Of a DNA stretch of 64,000 bases, positions 13,501 through 25,496 are shown one piece after another. The notes under the pieces were generated by a model that was given only the letters and a program-made list of their open reading frames with translations, made no database searches and had not been told where the DNA came from. The stretch spans positions 186,001-250,000 of the forward strand of contig VIIQ02000584.1 of NCBI GenBank assembly GCA_007449985.2, written 5' to 3'. Position 1 is the stretch's first letter; every line of letters starts with the position of its first letter. The position numbers and the translations under genes are program-made. The DNA is from Desmodesmus armatus (Eukaryota > Chlorophyta > Chlorophyceae > Sphaeropleales > Scenedesmaceae).

Positions 13501-15162
13501 CATGCTTCCCTCTCCTGGCTGGAGGGGCATGCTGTACCTTGCTGCTACATCCTTCGTAGCTGACCTCACCCCCAGCCAGGCAGTAACCCTACTACATGCA
13601 ATGGCAATGTGGATGGTCCCCCTCCGCGCCCAGAAAGCAGCCGAAGTGCGGTCCCCACCACCAGCAGCAGCAGCAGCAGCAGGAGCAGGAGGGGGTTTGC
13701 CTGCAGGGGTGTTCAGTGGTGCTGACTACCCCGCCCTCCTTGTAGATGCGCTAGCAGCGCTGGCAGGGGCTCCGTCAGCCTTTCAGGATTTGAGTCCTGC
13801 TCAGTCGCTGCTGCTGCCCCAGGCGCTGAGGGCTGTGGGGTGGCCGGCTGACAGGCAGCTGGTGATGACTAACCTGGCCATGATCACACAGTACATTCAG
13901 GTGGGGATGGGTGTCGACAGGGTTGATAGTCACTCCAATTTGTTCTGGTTAGTGTTGTGTGTGTGTGTGGGGGGGGGGGGGGGGAGGAGTATACAGTCAG
14001 GGTCTGCCCGAGGAAAGGGGACAGGGTAGACAGTGCATGTGGTAGGGCTTGCGCTCACAGCTGCAAAAGTGGGAATTGTCACACACCTGCTGCTGGTTGA
14101 TAGGCAGCTGGTGAACACCAACCTGGCCTTGATCACACAGTACATTCAGGTGCGTGTGGGGTGGGTTGCGTTGGGTGGGTGGATGGGGCGGGGGGGGGGG
14201 GGGGGCGCACAGGGGCGAGGGGGGGGGGATGCGGAGGGGCCCTGGGGCAGGGAAGGCATGTGTTTGGGATGACATCATCCATGGCAGCAGAGTTTGGTGC
14301 AATGTGCATTGTGGATGTCAGCTGACAGGCAGCAGGTGTGTTCCAATGACATTGTAGCTGGGGGTGTCGGATGGTTTCAACAGTACGAGCCAGATCGGGT
14401 GATTGGGATGAGGCGAGAGAGCTGGGTACTCGGATTGAGGGGGGGGGGGGGGGCTGGTGGTCACAGCAGGATGCTAAACAAGCACCCCCCCCCCCTCGCC
14501 GCACTCAGCAACCATGCACTCCTGCAACTGTTGCAGCACCCCCTGTACCCCCTCCCCTCCAACATTGCTCTCCTCCTGTTGCATAATGTCCACCCCTTGC
14601 CCCCCCCCCCTCGCTATACACCGCTCTCTGCCCGCAGCGCCTGCAGCAGCAGCAGGAGGGTGTTGATGCCAAGCAGCAAGCACTACAGCAGCAGCTCCTC
14701 CGCCAGGCCACCAAGTCGGCCAGCAGGGGTACCCAAGCCACGACGCGGAAGCTGCAGGGCGAACTAGCGCAGCTCGCCACCGCAGCTAATGCTGTACAGG
14801 GGGAGATCGAATCTGCTGAGACACTACTGGGGGCCTGGGATGAACTGGCAGCCACACTGCCACAGGAGGGGGAGGGACATGATGCAGCAGCAGGGGGGGC
14901 CCTGGGAGGGTTTGGCAGCAGTGGTGGCTTTGATGCCGATGACTTGCTGGCGGGCATGCTTGCGGCAGCAGGGGTGCAGCCGCCGGGGTCACAGCCAGCA
15001 GCAGCAGCAGCAGCAGGGGTGTCAGGAGGGGTGTGGCTGGGGCCAGATTTGGATGAGTTCCTGGTGGGTGGGAGTGAGTCTGAGGGTGATGATGATGTTG
15101 ATGTGCTTGATGCTGAGTTTGAGCAGCTGGACTCATCACGCAGCAGCAGCAGCACAAAGTAG
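3538..15162 (+). CDS. Gene B: very large Gln/Ala-rich protein with OPR-like helical repeats, predicted plastid-targeted
   Basis: Predicted exons are 3538-7455, 7982-8857, 8914-10872, 11329-11804, 13237-13900 and 14638-15162, giving about 2,800 residues; phases close at every junction. The order is: shared presequence ending RSVRLHA, coiled coil (QQVSLLTQ, NAALATQVQ), poly-Gln/Ala spacers, helical segments, an RGG box (about residues 620-640), then many paired helices such as ALYALVLLGGKPSHLLANS and AVIQLAYCLAVLGMLPSPGW. The tail is acidic. The helices resemble octotricopeptide-type repeats of algal organelle RNA-binding proteins, and the RGG box also suggests RNA binding; the family assignment is tentative. 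The frame slips by one near 8914 in a CAG tract, through either a 56-nt intron (8858-8913) or a missing base. ATG 3538 was chosen by alignment with gene A. Gene D is a broken relative. Confidence 0.7.
7817..8008 (+). repeat. Duplicated intron 1/exon 2 acceptor of gene B
   Basis: CAG followed by CTTGAGGCCCAGTCCACCTC occurs at 7817-7839 and again at 7979-8001. Only the downstream copy runs into the long exon. A 17-base C-tract (about 7912-7928) lies between them. Confidence 0.85.
10501..10579 (+). repeat. GCA microsatellite coding for poly-Ala in gene B
   Basis: About 26 GCA triplets in the gene B reading frame give a run of Ala near the end of exon 3. Confidence 0.9.
12018..13083 (+). repeat. 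Fourteen-unit minisatellite inside intron 4 of gene B
   Basis: Units of roughly 70-80 bp each contain a C-tract of 9-25 bases, a CA run, the core TTGTGTGGTTGACC, then CTACCAACAG and GCCCTGGCCCGCTGGCCGCAG. I count fourteen copies of GTGGTTGACC between 12051 and 13030. The end of each unit resembles the start of exon 5, where GGGCCTAGCTCGTTGGCCCCAG codes for GLARWPQ. The array therefore looks like an amplified splice-acceptor segment. On the minus strand it is a series of long G-tracts. Confidence 0.9.
13850..14350 (+). repeat. Duplicated exon 5 end and donor of gene B
   Basis: The exon 5 end (GACAGGCAGCTGGTGATGAC to ACACAGTACATTCAG, then GTGGGG) recurs at 14099-14155 with its own donor, GTGCGT. 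A shorter relic (CTGACAGGCAGCAGGTGTG) lies near 14320-14340. Confidence 0.85.
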
Positions 15163-15450
15163 CAGCACAGTTTTCTCGAGTGTCCATAAGTTGTGGGGCA
15201 CCTTCTGTACGTGGTGTGTGTGTACTTCAGCACAGCAGCCCTTGTTCATCATCATGCAGAGGGTTTGAGCAGCTGGACTCACCACCCAGCAGCAGCAGCG
15301 TTACAAAGTAGTAGCACATGCACTTCAGTGGACCCTGGGGCTCCTTGTGTGGCCACAAGTTGCGAAGTTGCGTGTTGGGGCAGCATCTCAAATGTACGTG
15401 GTGTGTGTGTACTTCAGCACAGCAGTGCTTGTTCATTATCATGCTGACGG
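15110..15450 (+). repeat. Tandem duplication of the 3' end of gene B
   Basis: The last coding bases and stop (GTTTGAGCAGCTGGACTCA, then a CAG run and ACAAAGTAG) at 15118-15162 recur at 15264-15310. The downstream block GTACGTGGTGTGTGTGTACT recurs at about 15209 and 15394. Confidence 0.85.
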
Positions 15451-16431
15451 GGGCATTGCTCTCTTTGTGAGAGGGTTAATTCAGTGTGTGGGCAAGCATA
15501 TGGGTTGGTGTTTTGTGTGTTGTACGTCGCTGTTGCTGCAACTGTCGTAACAGCACAGTGTGTATGTGATGTGATTTGACGACTGCCTGGTGGAACTGCT
15601 TTCAATTGCAGTGCTGTCATGTTGATGCAACGCGCATGTCCTGCCTGTTCATGCACCTCTGTGAATACCAACTTACGGAGGACTCAAGCAGCGGCCACAT
15701 ATATGTGTTGAATGTCAGATGTTTGATGAAGAGGGCGCACAGTTGGTGACCAACAGGCGAACACATAAGCGCTCTCTGGCTGCACCCAGTCTGATCAACC
15801 ATGCCGGCAGTAATGTACTGATAATCCCAACTTCACAAACCATCCTGTGTGCTGCACTGGCAGTGCTGTGTATGCACTTCAGCTGAACATCCCAGTTGGT
15901 GGTTGGTTGTGGTAGCAGGCAAGCACATCAGTAGGCGACTACAGCATGTTCACCTCTACTCAACAGTACATCGGGCATGTACATCGGCCTGCTGCCCAAA
16001 AGAAATGGCTGTAGAAAACAATCGTGTTACATCGGAGCAGCAGCCCCACAAAATCAACAGCTGCAGGAAGCAGTCACCACCACAAGCAACAAGCAGAACA
16101 ACACACCAGCCTTCACACACACGCTTGGCTCACACAGGATGGGCCAACACAGCAGCAGGCATCACAAGCAGCAGCAGTAGGGCTGCTGCAGGATACACAA
16201 GCCACCACAACCAGCACAGCACCGTCGTCATGCATGCGGCACACAAGTTGCCCCAAAACTGCAAGAAACCTGGCCAGACGCTTTGGTGTTGCAGGGCACA
16301 CGCCCCATCAGATGGATGCACCTGATGCGACAGGGGGGCCGCTTCAGCACCGCTGTCAACAGGCACCAGGACAGAGGTATCACTGACGTAGGGAGGACAC
16401 AGGCTGTTGGTCCGACAGCAGCAGCAGGAGC
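15163..16431. other. Intergenic region between the convergent gene B and SEC61G
   Basis: It holds the duplicated gene B terminus and otherwise no exon I can support. A TTACA motif (TGTAA on the minus strand) near 16027 is a possible but distant poly(A) signal for SEC61G. Confidence 0.5.
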
Positions 16432-17222
16432 TTAACCGCCGACGATGATCTGGTTGATGGGCTGCAGGCACAAGAGACACAAGACGACATGGAGTCAGTA
16501 CTGTTGATCCACGCGAGTCAGGGGCAAGACAGGTGCACGTGGACTTGAAAACGGTGTGATACTGCTGAGTACCACTGGCTGAGCAGCACTGGCGAGAAGA
16601 CAAGCACTCTACTGAAACACAGGCTGAGGACGAGGCGTTCTTCCCGAAGTGACATGAGTGCCAAGGTGGCTGTGCAACACTGCAAACTAGTTGGAGCTGC
16701 TCTTGGAAGCACAGCAACAACCGCCCCGACATCCATCTGGTCGCTGCTTCTGCTGGTAGCATGCTGCATGCGCAGCAGCAGGTGTACCCCATGGGGCAGG
16801 GTGGTTGGACTCACAATGAATATCAACTTCACGAAGAAGCCGATAAAGCCCATCACCACGAAGCCAATAGCTGTCTTGGAGCAGATCCTGTTGAACTCTG
16901 CAGCAGGAGAGGGGCAACAAGAAGCAAACTGTCAGTCATCAGCAGCAGTTTCACCTCCCTGCCTTGAGGAGAAGCGCGCCCCTTCTCTCCCAGGCAACTC
17001 AGCCTTAGTTGCAAGGGGCGTAGCAACCGCAGCTCAACAAAACGACTGCTACGAGGGAGGCCTGGCAAAGGACGACCCATCAACCATCAGCCTTCCCGAG
17101 CTCTCGACGGATGGCTCACCCTTGCGGTCAGGCTTTGTGCAGCGCTTCACCAGCCTCACGCTGTTCTTGCCAAACTCCTTCAGGGGCTTCACCACTGTCT
17201 CGCCCACGTTGTTCACGTCCAT
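16432..17222 (-). CDS. SEC61G: Protein transport protein SEC61 subunit gamma
   Basis: Exons are 17222-17120, 16897-16815 and 16461-16432, coding for 71 residues, the normal length of this family. Exon 1 carries the amphipathic start with [18 protein letters not shown]. Exon 2 carries the single membrane helix with [17 protein letters not shown]. Exon 3 is only 30 nt and codes for PINQIIVGG and a TAA stop. This is the SecE-like tail-anchored subunit of the ER Sec61 channel, which clamps the two halves of Sec61 alpha during co-translational translocation. The frame upstream stays open, but the ATG at 17222 gives the family-typical N-terminus. Junctions are G|GTGAGC to CAG|AG and ATT|GTGAGT to CAG|CC, with matching phases. 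Confidence 0.97.
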
Positions 17223-18969
17223 CTTGGTTCTGCTGTCTTCAACTCGCAGTGGTCTTTCTATACGTTGGGCAACCACTTGCGACTGATCTAGCCAAGACTA
17301 CTGGCGACAACTGTGCGCCTCTAGAGTGCTGTCCACTGACTTTCAAGCCAACTACCGTTTTGTCAGTTGAGGGTCTGGTTGAGGTCTTTGGGGACACGCG
17401 GCGGAAGACCAGGCGATGTGCTGCACTGTATTGTGCTGTCTCAATCGCCTCTCATTCCTGGTGTGCTGCGCTGCAGAGACGTGTGGAACCGTGTGTGATC
17501 TGTGAGGTGTGATCTGGCACAACTCTGTTTAACACACCAGCCTTCACTCAGCACCACAGCAAACATCTTGTTGGTTTCTTGCAGACTAGGATTCCCTGAC
17601 CACCCCAGCCATGGCGACAAACCCCTTCAAACAGTTGCAGTATTACACTCAGCACTGAAACAGCTTCAGTGTGTTGCAGGATACCCATCAACAGCTGTGC
17701 ACAGCTCAACTGTGCAGCACACTGCAACTAAAGCGTGCTTGAACGAGAAGGCACACCACAAGCACACCCAGATGACCGGGACTTCACACCACGGGCAGGG
17801 GCGGGGGGGGGGACAAGTCCCTGCAGCCCTGCAGGGGTGACCACACGAAACCTGAAGCATGCAACGTGACGTGCTGTCATAGAGGCAGGATGCTGTTACA
17901 CATGCACAGGGGTCAACATCAGCCTGTTGCTGACAGACATTGAACGCATGAAACATGTGCTCAGCCTAGCAACCACACAACATCACCTCCTGGTGACGTG
18001 CAGCAGCAGCCAAGGCCACACTGGTGAAGCAGTTTGAAACGCCCACACCACGTGTCACACCCCAAGCTGGTCATGACGCAGATTGTGGGATTGCCTGATA
18101 TCACAGCTGTCGTCAATTGAAGGTCTGTCCACCTTCGTCTATCATCATGATAGATGATCTACAGCTGCTCAGGAAACCGCCCTAATGGACAGCAGCGTGA
18201 TGGCATGAACAAGAACAAACAAGCAGTGACTGGCGTTGCCGCCACCACAGCTGCAGCAGCTGCAAGCAGTAGCAGCTGCCTTCCTCAACAATCATGTGCA
18301 CATAGGCGCACTAAAGTGTGAAAGATGTCTACAAAGACAGGCACAAACACATGCGTCATCTACAACATGACACAAGTGGGACACAGAACGACAGCTGGGG
18401 ATGCATTGTGACGCCTGTGCTGCAAACTGCAGGGAAGGCCCTATCAACATGTACACACATCAAACAGAATCAGGCACACACAGTCACATGTTATGCACGA
18501 CACATGCGACAAGGGTGGTGCTCTCTGCGATGGCCAGGCATTGAAGAGAACTTGATGCATCCAGAAAACGTATGCATGTGTGTGAGCAGACTGTCACACC
18601 ACACACGTCAACACACTGCTGAAGACCCGTCGCCTGCACCCTGCCACTCCACGAGCACGGGTGTGTAGCGTGAGGTGTAGTAAGACCTCAGAGCAGCACT
18701 TGCAGCCAATGGCTGCCAGTTGGTCCCCTCTGCTGCTGCAGCTCGTTGCAACAAGATGCAGCGGTGCCGCTGCCGCCCCTGCTGCTTCCCTCCCCAACCT
18801 GCAGCAGCCATCGCGACTGCTGCTGCAGCACCTGCCACCCTCACAGTAGCTGCCATTGCCGCAACTGCCGCTGCTGCACCCACGACTGCTGATGCAGCCA
18901 CCACGTTGCTGCAAGCACAACGAGCGCGCACTGCTGCAACTGCTGCGGCTCGTTGACCCAGGCAGCAGC
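17223..18969. other. Gene-poor stretch between SEC61G and the VID27-like gene
   Basis: The two flanking genes lie head to tail on the minus strand, so this should hold the VID27 3' UTR and the SEC61G promoter. Small frames are present, but none shows a family motif or splice pattern I can defend. Confidence 0.5.
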
Positions 18970-21900
18970 CTAGTCGTCTCCCGCCAGTGTGAACACCTTG
19001 TGTGGCGTTGCCACCACCAGTGCGTCGCCCCTGTGGCCCCCTGACACGGGTGCGTATCTGTCGTGCATGAAGTTGCTGTCCACCACGTCCTCGTCCTTGG
19101 CTGACATGGTGTAGTCCATCATGGTGGGCAGCCCGCCGAACGAGGTGCTGCCGCCAACAGCACTCTTTACCCTGCAAACGCAACGCAGCAGCAGCAACAT
19201 ACAGGCAAGGGTGAGGTGATTTGGCACATATGCGGCAGCATCCTTCTGCAACAGGCCCCCTATTCAACATCAGCGCTGAGCGTACTGCCACAGGCAAACG
19301 CTAGCCTCCACCCCTCCCAACACCACCCCCGGCATACAACACCCGTCATTGCCAGCAGCCGCTTACTTCCTGAAGTTCCAGATGACGGTGTACCTCCCGC
19401 AGCTGGCCACAATCCAGCGCTCAGGGTTGTTGGACTCAGTGACCCAGGTGAAGCGGCCGTTCTTGAAGCCCCTGCTGCCCGCCAGCAGCTTGTCCTCAGG
19501 CTTCAGCCGCAGCAGGCGCGGCACAGCCAGCTTGCCGCCACCACGGTCCGTGAAGGCGCTGCGCTCACGGCCTGGGGTGAAGGAGAGGGGTGTGTGAGAG
19601 CGGGGGGGGGGGGGGGGTATGAGTCAGCAACAAGCAGGGGCTGGGTGTGCATGTGTGTCAAAGGGAGTTCTGCTTGCTCCCGTGGCTGCACACCCACAAG
19701 GACGCTGTGATAAAGCGCGATGGGATGTTGCGGCTGGTGGGTTGTTGTGGCTATCACAGCAACTTGAGACATTCCAGCCCTGCCACGCCCTATTTTCTTC
19801 ACGAACCCAACCACACGCACCTTCGTCATCGAAGCTGGCCTTGACCACCATGAGGTAGTCGTCAGTTGTGGCCAGGATCCAGCGCCCGTCATACGTCACG
19901 TCCACAGCAGTGATGGGCTTGCCTAGGCCTGGGATGGAGGTCTTGGCCTGCAGTAGTGGGGGAGGTAAAGGATCGGCAAAGGTATTGGTCATTTGTCCCC
20001 ACTGTTGATGTTGGCTGAGCACACACCTGGGCATACCAGATGTTTGTTGCGGCAAAGCCAGGCCTGACACCATTACTGCTGGCGTCGCTGCCGTGCCCGT
20101 CCCCATCAGCTCACAAGCACTCTGCTTTGTGTCGCTCCCAAAAAACTCCTTCCCACACGCGCCCACACACCCTCCCCTCGACGCAACTCTCAGCCCAGGG
20201 GGTGCTTGCTGGCTGTGGTGCACCCCCTCCCCTCCCCAGGGCGCCCCCACCTGTGTGAGTGTCTTGTTGCTGTACATCCTGATCTTTCCGTCCTTGCTGC
20301 CCACCACCACGTGGCCGTCGCCGCTGGTGGCCATGCAGCTGAAGTTGGTGCCGCGCGCAAAGTCCTTGCCGCCCGTCCACTGCACAATCGGGGACGCATC
20401 ACCAGCCTCCTGTTGGGGTATGATAGTTGGGGGGGGGGGGGGGGCAGCGCAGAGTCAGTTGTGTGTTACTCAGGCGTGTATGCATACCCCATGTACGTTT
20501 CAGTCATGCCGGTAGAAGACCTTCCCGTTGCGCCTCCAACCACTCGTCACATGGACCAAACTCACTCAAAAAGATCAAGCCATATCGTCCTCCTCGCCTC
20601 CAAAACCACAGACACAGCACAAACATGCAAGGAATTGCCACCCTGCCCCCAAGCACCTGCACCACGCCCCGCCGGTCCCTCATGTCCCATCTGCACAGCC
20701 TGTTGGCGTCCAGGCCCAGCAGCGTGTTGACATTGTCCTCCAGCTGCGCGGCCTTGTTGTCGTTGGCTATGTCAGCCTGCGCATGAGCAGCAGCGGCATC
20801 AGCAGCAGCAGTAGCAGCAGCAGTAATTGTCACAGCAAGCTGATACAAAGGCAGCGATCTGGTAAGGGTGTCTGTCAGCATCAGCTGTACCCCACTCGCC
20901 ATTCAAGGCTAGACCCCCAGGCTGCAAGCACAAGCAGGTGTGCACATACCCCCCCCCCCCTTCCCCCTCTCAAGACTGCATGTGCACCTGGGCGGACATC
21001 CACCCCCCCCCCATACACACACACCCACACCGCCCTCACCTGTGGTATGTCCACCTCGTCCTTGTTGAACCGCCACTCGCTGACCACCTTGCCATACTCC
21101 ACGTCTGCATGGAACAGCTTGGTGGAGTCCAGGCCGGGCGACAGCATGTTCATGCGCGTCTCACCGTTGGCCAGCAGCACCTTGGTGGGGGTCAGGAAGG
21201 CGGGGTTGGGGGACACCTGCTTCAGGGGAGTGAAGCTGAAGCTGACGCCTGCGCAGTGACAAAAGAGGGGCGCGCAGAAGGGGAGAGACTGGGAAATGTC
21301 ACATGGGTGCTTGCATGAGATGCGCAAGAGCCACCATGATTATCACTTATGAGCAGGGGGTGGGGAAGGCTGCCTTCATTTGCCCAAAAAAATAAGGGGA
21401 GAGCGGTGAGGCAAGCAGCGAGCATTGGGCATCAGGGCACGATGATCAAAAACACCAGCAGCACACGCATCCATCACCTCACACCTGGTTGACCCCCCTT
21501 TCCCACCAGTTACCCCCCCCCCCCACTCTTGCTGCTGCCAAGAAGCCCCCCTCTTTTCCGCACCTGCATCCTCCACTCCCGCCTGCACGTTGCGCATCAC
21601 GTCAAACTCGGCGCCGCGCCGCAGGTAGCTGTTCACGTTGGCACCGATGATCATGCCGTCGATGGGTGTGCCTCCACCGCTTGCCTTGGAGGGTGTGGGC
21701 GCCTCCTTCTCCCTGATCTCACCAGGAGCAGGCCGATCTGGTGAGGCGTCAATCTGCAGCAGCACACAGAAGGGGGGGAGTGAGGGGTTCACTCCTTTGA
21801 GTGCTAAAAGGGGGATATGGGTAGGTGAAGGAGAAGCGCGCGTCCATGGGTGTGCCGCCATCAGCCACTTTGTCAGGGTGTCGGGCCTACTCCCTGATAA

Positions 21901-24900
21901 CCGGGAGCAGGCAGGTCTGGTGAGGCATCAATCTGCAGCAGCACACAGATGGGGGGTCCACTTTGTGAAAGCTGTAAGGGGAAAGCGTCAACCTGGCCCC
22001 TGCTGATTGCGTGAGGGACGGGTCAGTCGGAAACGTCAACCTGCGGACAAGGGGGGGGGTGGCGCAGGGGGCGTGGGGCAGCGGCAGATAAATCTGACCA
22101 CAGCCAAGCGCCAGCCTAAGGAGCCCAGCCTATGCACCAATCCTCCTGTGCCCCCCCCCCTCCTGGCCCTAGTCCACCCACTGATGATCGCTGTCCACTG
22201 GAGCAGTCACCAGCAGCAGGTGCGCTGCTGGAGCCGCAGCAGCCCAGACAGGTCATGCTCCTGCATCAACACCTACGTCATCTTGTGGGCCGTGCATGGA
22301 CGAGGCAAGCGAGATGACGTAAATAAAGATGCAAGAACAGTGCCTGCCTACCTGCCAGTCGGTTCCAGGTGCACCTTTCACTGCAGCAGCACATCTCCCC
22401 GCGGCTGCTGCAACAAACATCACATGTCAAGACTATGATAGCAAGCACCAGCCCGGCAACCGCAGCTTGCTCCCCCCTTCCCCCTTCGGGCACACCCAGT
22501 TGGGACTACAAGCAGCCTTGGCGACCCAGCACCAACCCGTCCAGTGGAGCAAAACTTGAGGGCATGGGCATTGATGAAGCCGCAGCAGCCCCAGGCAGGC
22601 CATGCTGCTGCCCCGCACACCTACGTCATCTTGTGGGCCTTGCCTTACCATTGCTGTCGAGCTTCACAACCGCATCAGCAGGAACCTGGAGCAGGCAGTT
22701 TGCTGACTTCCAGGCAGCAGCAGACAGGCAGGCGGTGCTCCTGCATCCTCAGCCGATTCATATTGCAGGCTTCATCCTTCAAAGACGAGGCCTACAAGAT
22801 GACATGCATGAGGCTGCCAGAGCAGCACATGCCTGCCTGCTACTGCCTCGCACCCAGCTGCCGTGCCTCTCGATACAACGACCCCAACAGAACCAGGGCC
22901 ATGGTGCTGCAGACGCAACAACAGCTCCACACTATTGGCACCAACCACCATCCAACACATCCCCGGCTGCCGCCACTTCCCCTCGCATGCGCCCTGCTCT
23001 GCTTCACTCACCATCACACACATTGGCCCAATCAAAACCCCACTCCACCCCCACACCCAAAGCACATCAACACACCTCCATGGCTTCCGCTGCCTCCCCT
23101 GCGTCGAGGTTGAACATTGTTTTGCCAAAGTCGCCCAGCTCCTTGGTTGCCTTGTTGCTGTCACGACCAAAGCCAAAGGTGTTCTGGAACACATCGTCCT
23201 GCGGGAGGGGACACAAGGAGCTGGCAGTGGATCGACAGCGCAGAAACCTTGTGTGAACAAAAAGCTAGCTAGCATGTGGTGCAGCCAACACAGCCACCTG
23301 GCTCAACACCGCCCCGACAAGCACACCTCACTGCACAGCATGCTGCAGCCCCCCCCCCCCCCCTCCCCCCCCCCCCCCCCCCCCATGTCCCATGCACATA
23401 CATGGCCGCACACCTTCCGGATACCGCCTGCAACCTTCCATGCCAGCCATTCTCCCTCCCTCACCCCCAGTTCTGTCATGAAGCCCTGTAGCCCTCAGCC
23501 GAGGGGAAGCGCAGTAGCAAGCCCCCCCAGGCCCTCCCTCCCCCACGCCCACAAACCCACATAAAGCAGCCTGTTGATGCATGAACGCCTCTCACCTCCA
23601 ATTCTGTCATGAAGGCCCTGTAGCCATCAGCCAAGGGGAAGCGCAGCGACCACAGCCCACCCGCAGCGGCAAAGGTGACTCGGCGCTGGCCCGGGTCTGC
23701 CACGTAGTTGAGGGTGGAGTCTGCGCGGGTGTCGATGTCACCCGATTCAATCTCCAAGAACCACTCGGGGTCCTTGCCTGCAGGGCGGTTGTGAGACGTT
23801 GGCAGCAGTCATGTACCAGTGTGAGTAGGTGCACGGTCAAGTGCTGGCTGCCAATGCGCCCGCATCACTCCACAAACACCACTACTAATGCACCTTTGCT
23901 TGCAACACAGCACTTGTAATAGGTGCGGCAGGGAGGACACCAGACATTCAGTGATGGAAATGGTGAGGTGTCAAGTCTTAGCCCCATCCCAGCTTCAGAC
24001 CACTGCCCAGAATCACTCTCCATACCGCTCACCTCTGTTGTCCTCGTTGATGTCGTAGAAGCGCGGCTGTGCTGCTGATGACACCAGGCTCCAGCTGCCA
24101 CTGGTGCCGGACTTGAGGAACTTGTACAGCTTGATGCCGCCAGGACCAGCCTGCGTGCAGGTGCAGCCACACGCAGCAGCAACATGGGCATACAGGATGT
24201 GAAGAAACGCAGAGCTTGCTCGTAAGCTCAGTCATGTGTAGGTGCATGTTCACAATGCCGTCCATACGTAAAGATGGCTTCTGGGGGGAGGGGGGGCATC
24301 TGGGCAGGGGCGATTGGGTACACTTGCCCCTTGCGTCAGCACAGGCAAGGATGAGAGGAAATATGCTGGCTGTGGCGCTGTCTGTATGGTGGCTTGAAGG
24401 ATTGCTGCACAGCACAGAGTACCTGCTTCTGCATGCAGAGGGAACCATTTGTGACGCGCGTTTTGAGAGCTGCTCACAAGCACCAACGCCTGCGTGCTGA
24501 CACGGACTGCGGCATGCAAGATGCAGCCAACTGTGTTGTGCTAGGTTTTGATGGCCTGTGCTGGTGGGCGCTAACTGTCCTGCAGGATAGGGCTGCTGTG
24601 TCAGCCATACTGCTGCCATGCAGCCAGGTGTCACTGTGCTGGACCCAACATATACGTGCTGGTGATGTGCTGGTGGTATCTGGCAGTGATGCAGCATGCA
24701 TACAGACCGGCACCCAAGGACAACTGTAAATAATGGCTGATGGCCCAAGGCTGCCTACCCCACCTGCCAGGCTGGGGTTGGATCGTTGCACAACTGAGCA
24801 ACGGCAAGTTGAACTCAGCAACATCCCAGAAGGCACACGTCATCAAATGCTAACTGCTGTTTGCATCTGCTGACGAGCTTGTCTAGCACTTCCGTCTATG

Positions 24901-25070
24901 CTGGGAGAAATCCCATCCCCATGCAGCACCAGCACAGGCACCCAGTGGGGCTGGTGCTGCCTGCATGCGTGTGCTTTCTCACAACTCACCTCTTGCGCGA
25001 CTGCTTGCTGCTCCAGCTCCTGCTGCACATCATCTGTCGCCTCCTGCAGCTTGCTGGTCTCAGCACCCAT
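18970..25070 (-). CDS. VID27: VID27-like protein (vacuolar import and degradation family)
   Basis: Eleven exons: 25070-24990, 24150-24033, 23777-23596, 23198-23076, 21753-21564, 21248-21040, 20776-20657, 20409-20251, 19947-19821, 19571-19367 and 19171-18970. They code for 571 residues and every phase closes. The start MGAETSK fits an N-myristoylation signal (Gly2, Ser6). Exon 3 gives a PH-like segment ([18 protein letters not shown]). From exon 5 on comes the VID27 beta-propeller-like domain, including [41 protein letters not shown] and [20 protein letters not shown], and ending with [10 protein letters not shown]. Yeast VID27 is linked to vacuolar import and degradation; plant members are little studied, so the role here is inference. 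It shares a 426-bp upstream region with F-box gene 2. Confidence 0.92.
21655..21965 (-). repeat. Duplicated acceptor region of VID27 exon 5
   Basis: The block around the intron 4/exon 5 boundary (GGTGAGGCGTCAATCTGCAG and AGCACACAGAAGGGGGG on the plus strand, 21740-21778) recurs with changes at about 21917-21957. The copy lies on the intron side. Confidence 0.8.
22170..22830. repeat. Diverged short repeats in VID27 intron 4
   Basis: ACCTACGTCATCTTGTGGGCC is repeated at about 22270 and 22620, and both copies are preceded by related GCAGCAGCCC-type sequence. A weaker relative lies near 22775. No exon was recognised in this long intron. Confidence 0.6.
23465..23650 (-). repeat. Duplicated exon 3 end and donor of VID27
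   Basis: The exon 3 end (TTCTGTCATGAAGGCCCTGT on the plus strand, 23602-23640) recurs at about 23470-23510 as TTCTGTCATGAAGCCCTGT, followed by the same GGGGAAGCGCAG block. Confidence 0.85.
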
Positions 25071-25496
25071 GGTGGTGGAGCTCCTCCCTTACGTCCTCTT
25101 TGGCTGGCTCTGCTGCCTCGTTCACTATGGTTTTTGATGAATGATATAAAGGTGGGGAAGAAATCCAAACGTACACGGACTTGAAGCAGCGAAGACCGCA
25201 GCAGACAGCACGGCCACAGCACAAGCAAGCAGATGCCCTGCGTTGTATGGCGTTGAATCAGAACATCCACAGACAATACGAACAAATTTTACCTCACCCG
25301 CATGTACTGAGCAGTTTGAATCAAGCTTGAGCCCTGACCCACCCGCGCGATCCAACCGCAACTGCAGCCCTGCTTCCTCTGCAAGTGCTTGCCGACCGGC
25401 GACTGACTCATCTTTTGTCATGTTGATACATTGAAGTTCTGTGTCGTGGCAACCTTAAGCTCCCCTTCGTCTGAACTTGATCTGAGCTGAGCTTGT
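25071..25496. promoter_or_regulatory. Shared upstream region of the divergent VID27-like and F-box genes
   Basis: Only 426 bp separate the two start codons. A TATAAAG at about 25145 could serve the plus-strand gene, but it lies about 350 bp from its ATG. No other element is clear. Confidence 0.4.

Noticed and set aside
22369..23256. Open frame of almost 300 codons on the plus strand
   Set aside because: It is antisense to VID27 intron 4 and exon 4, with no recognisable domain.
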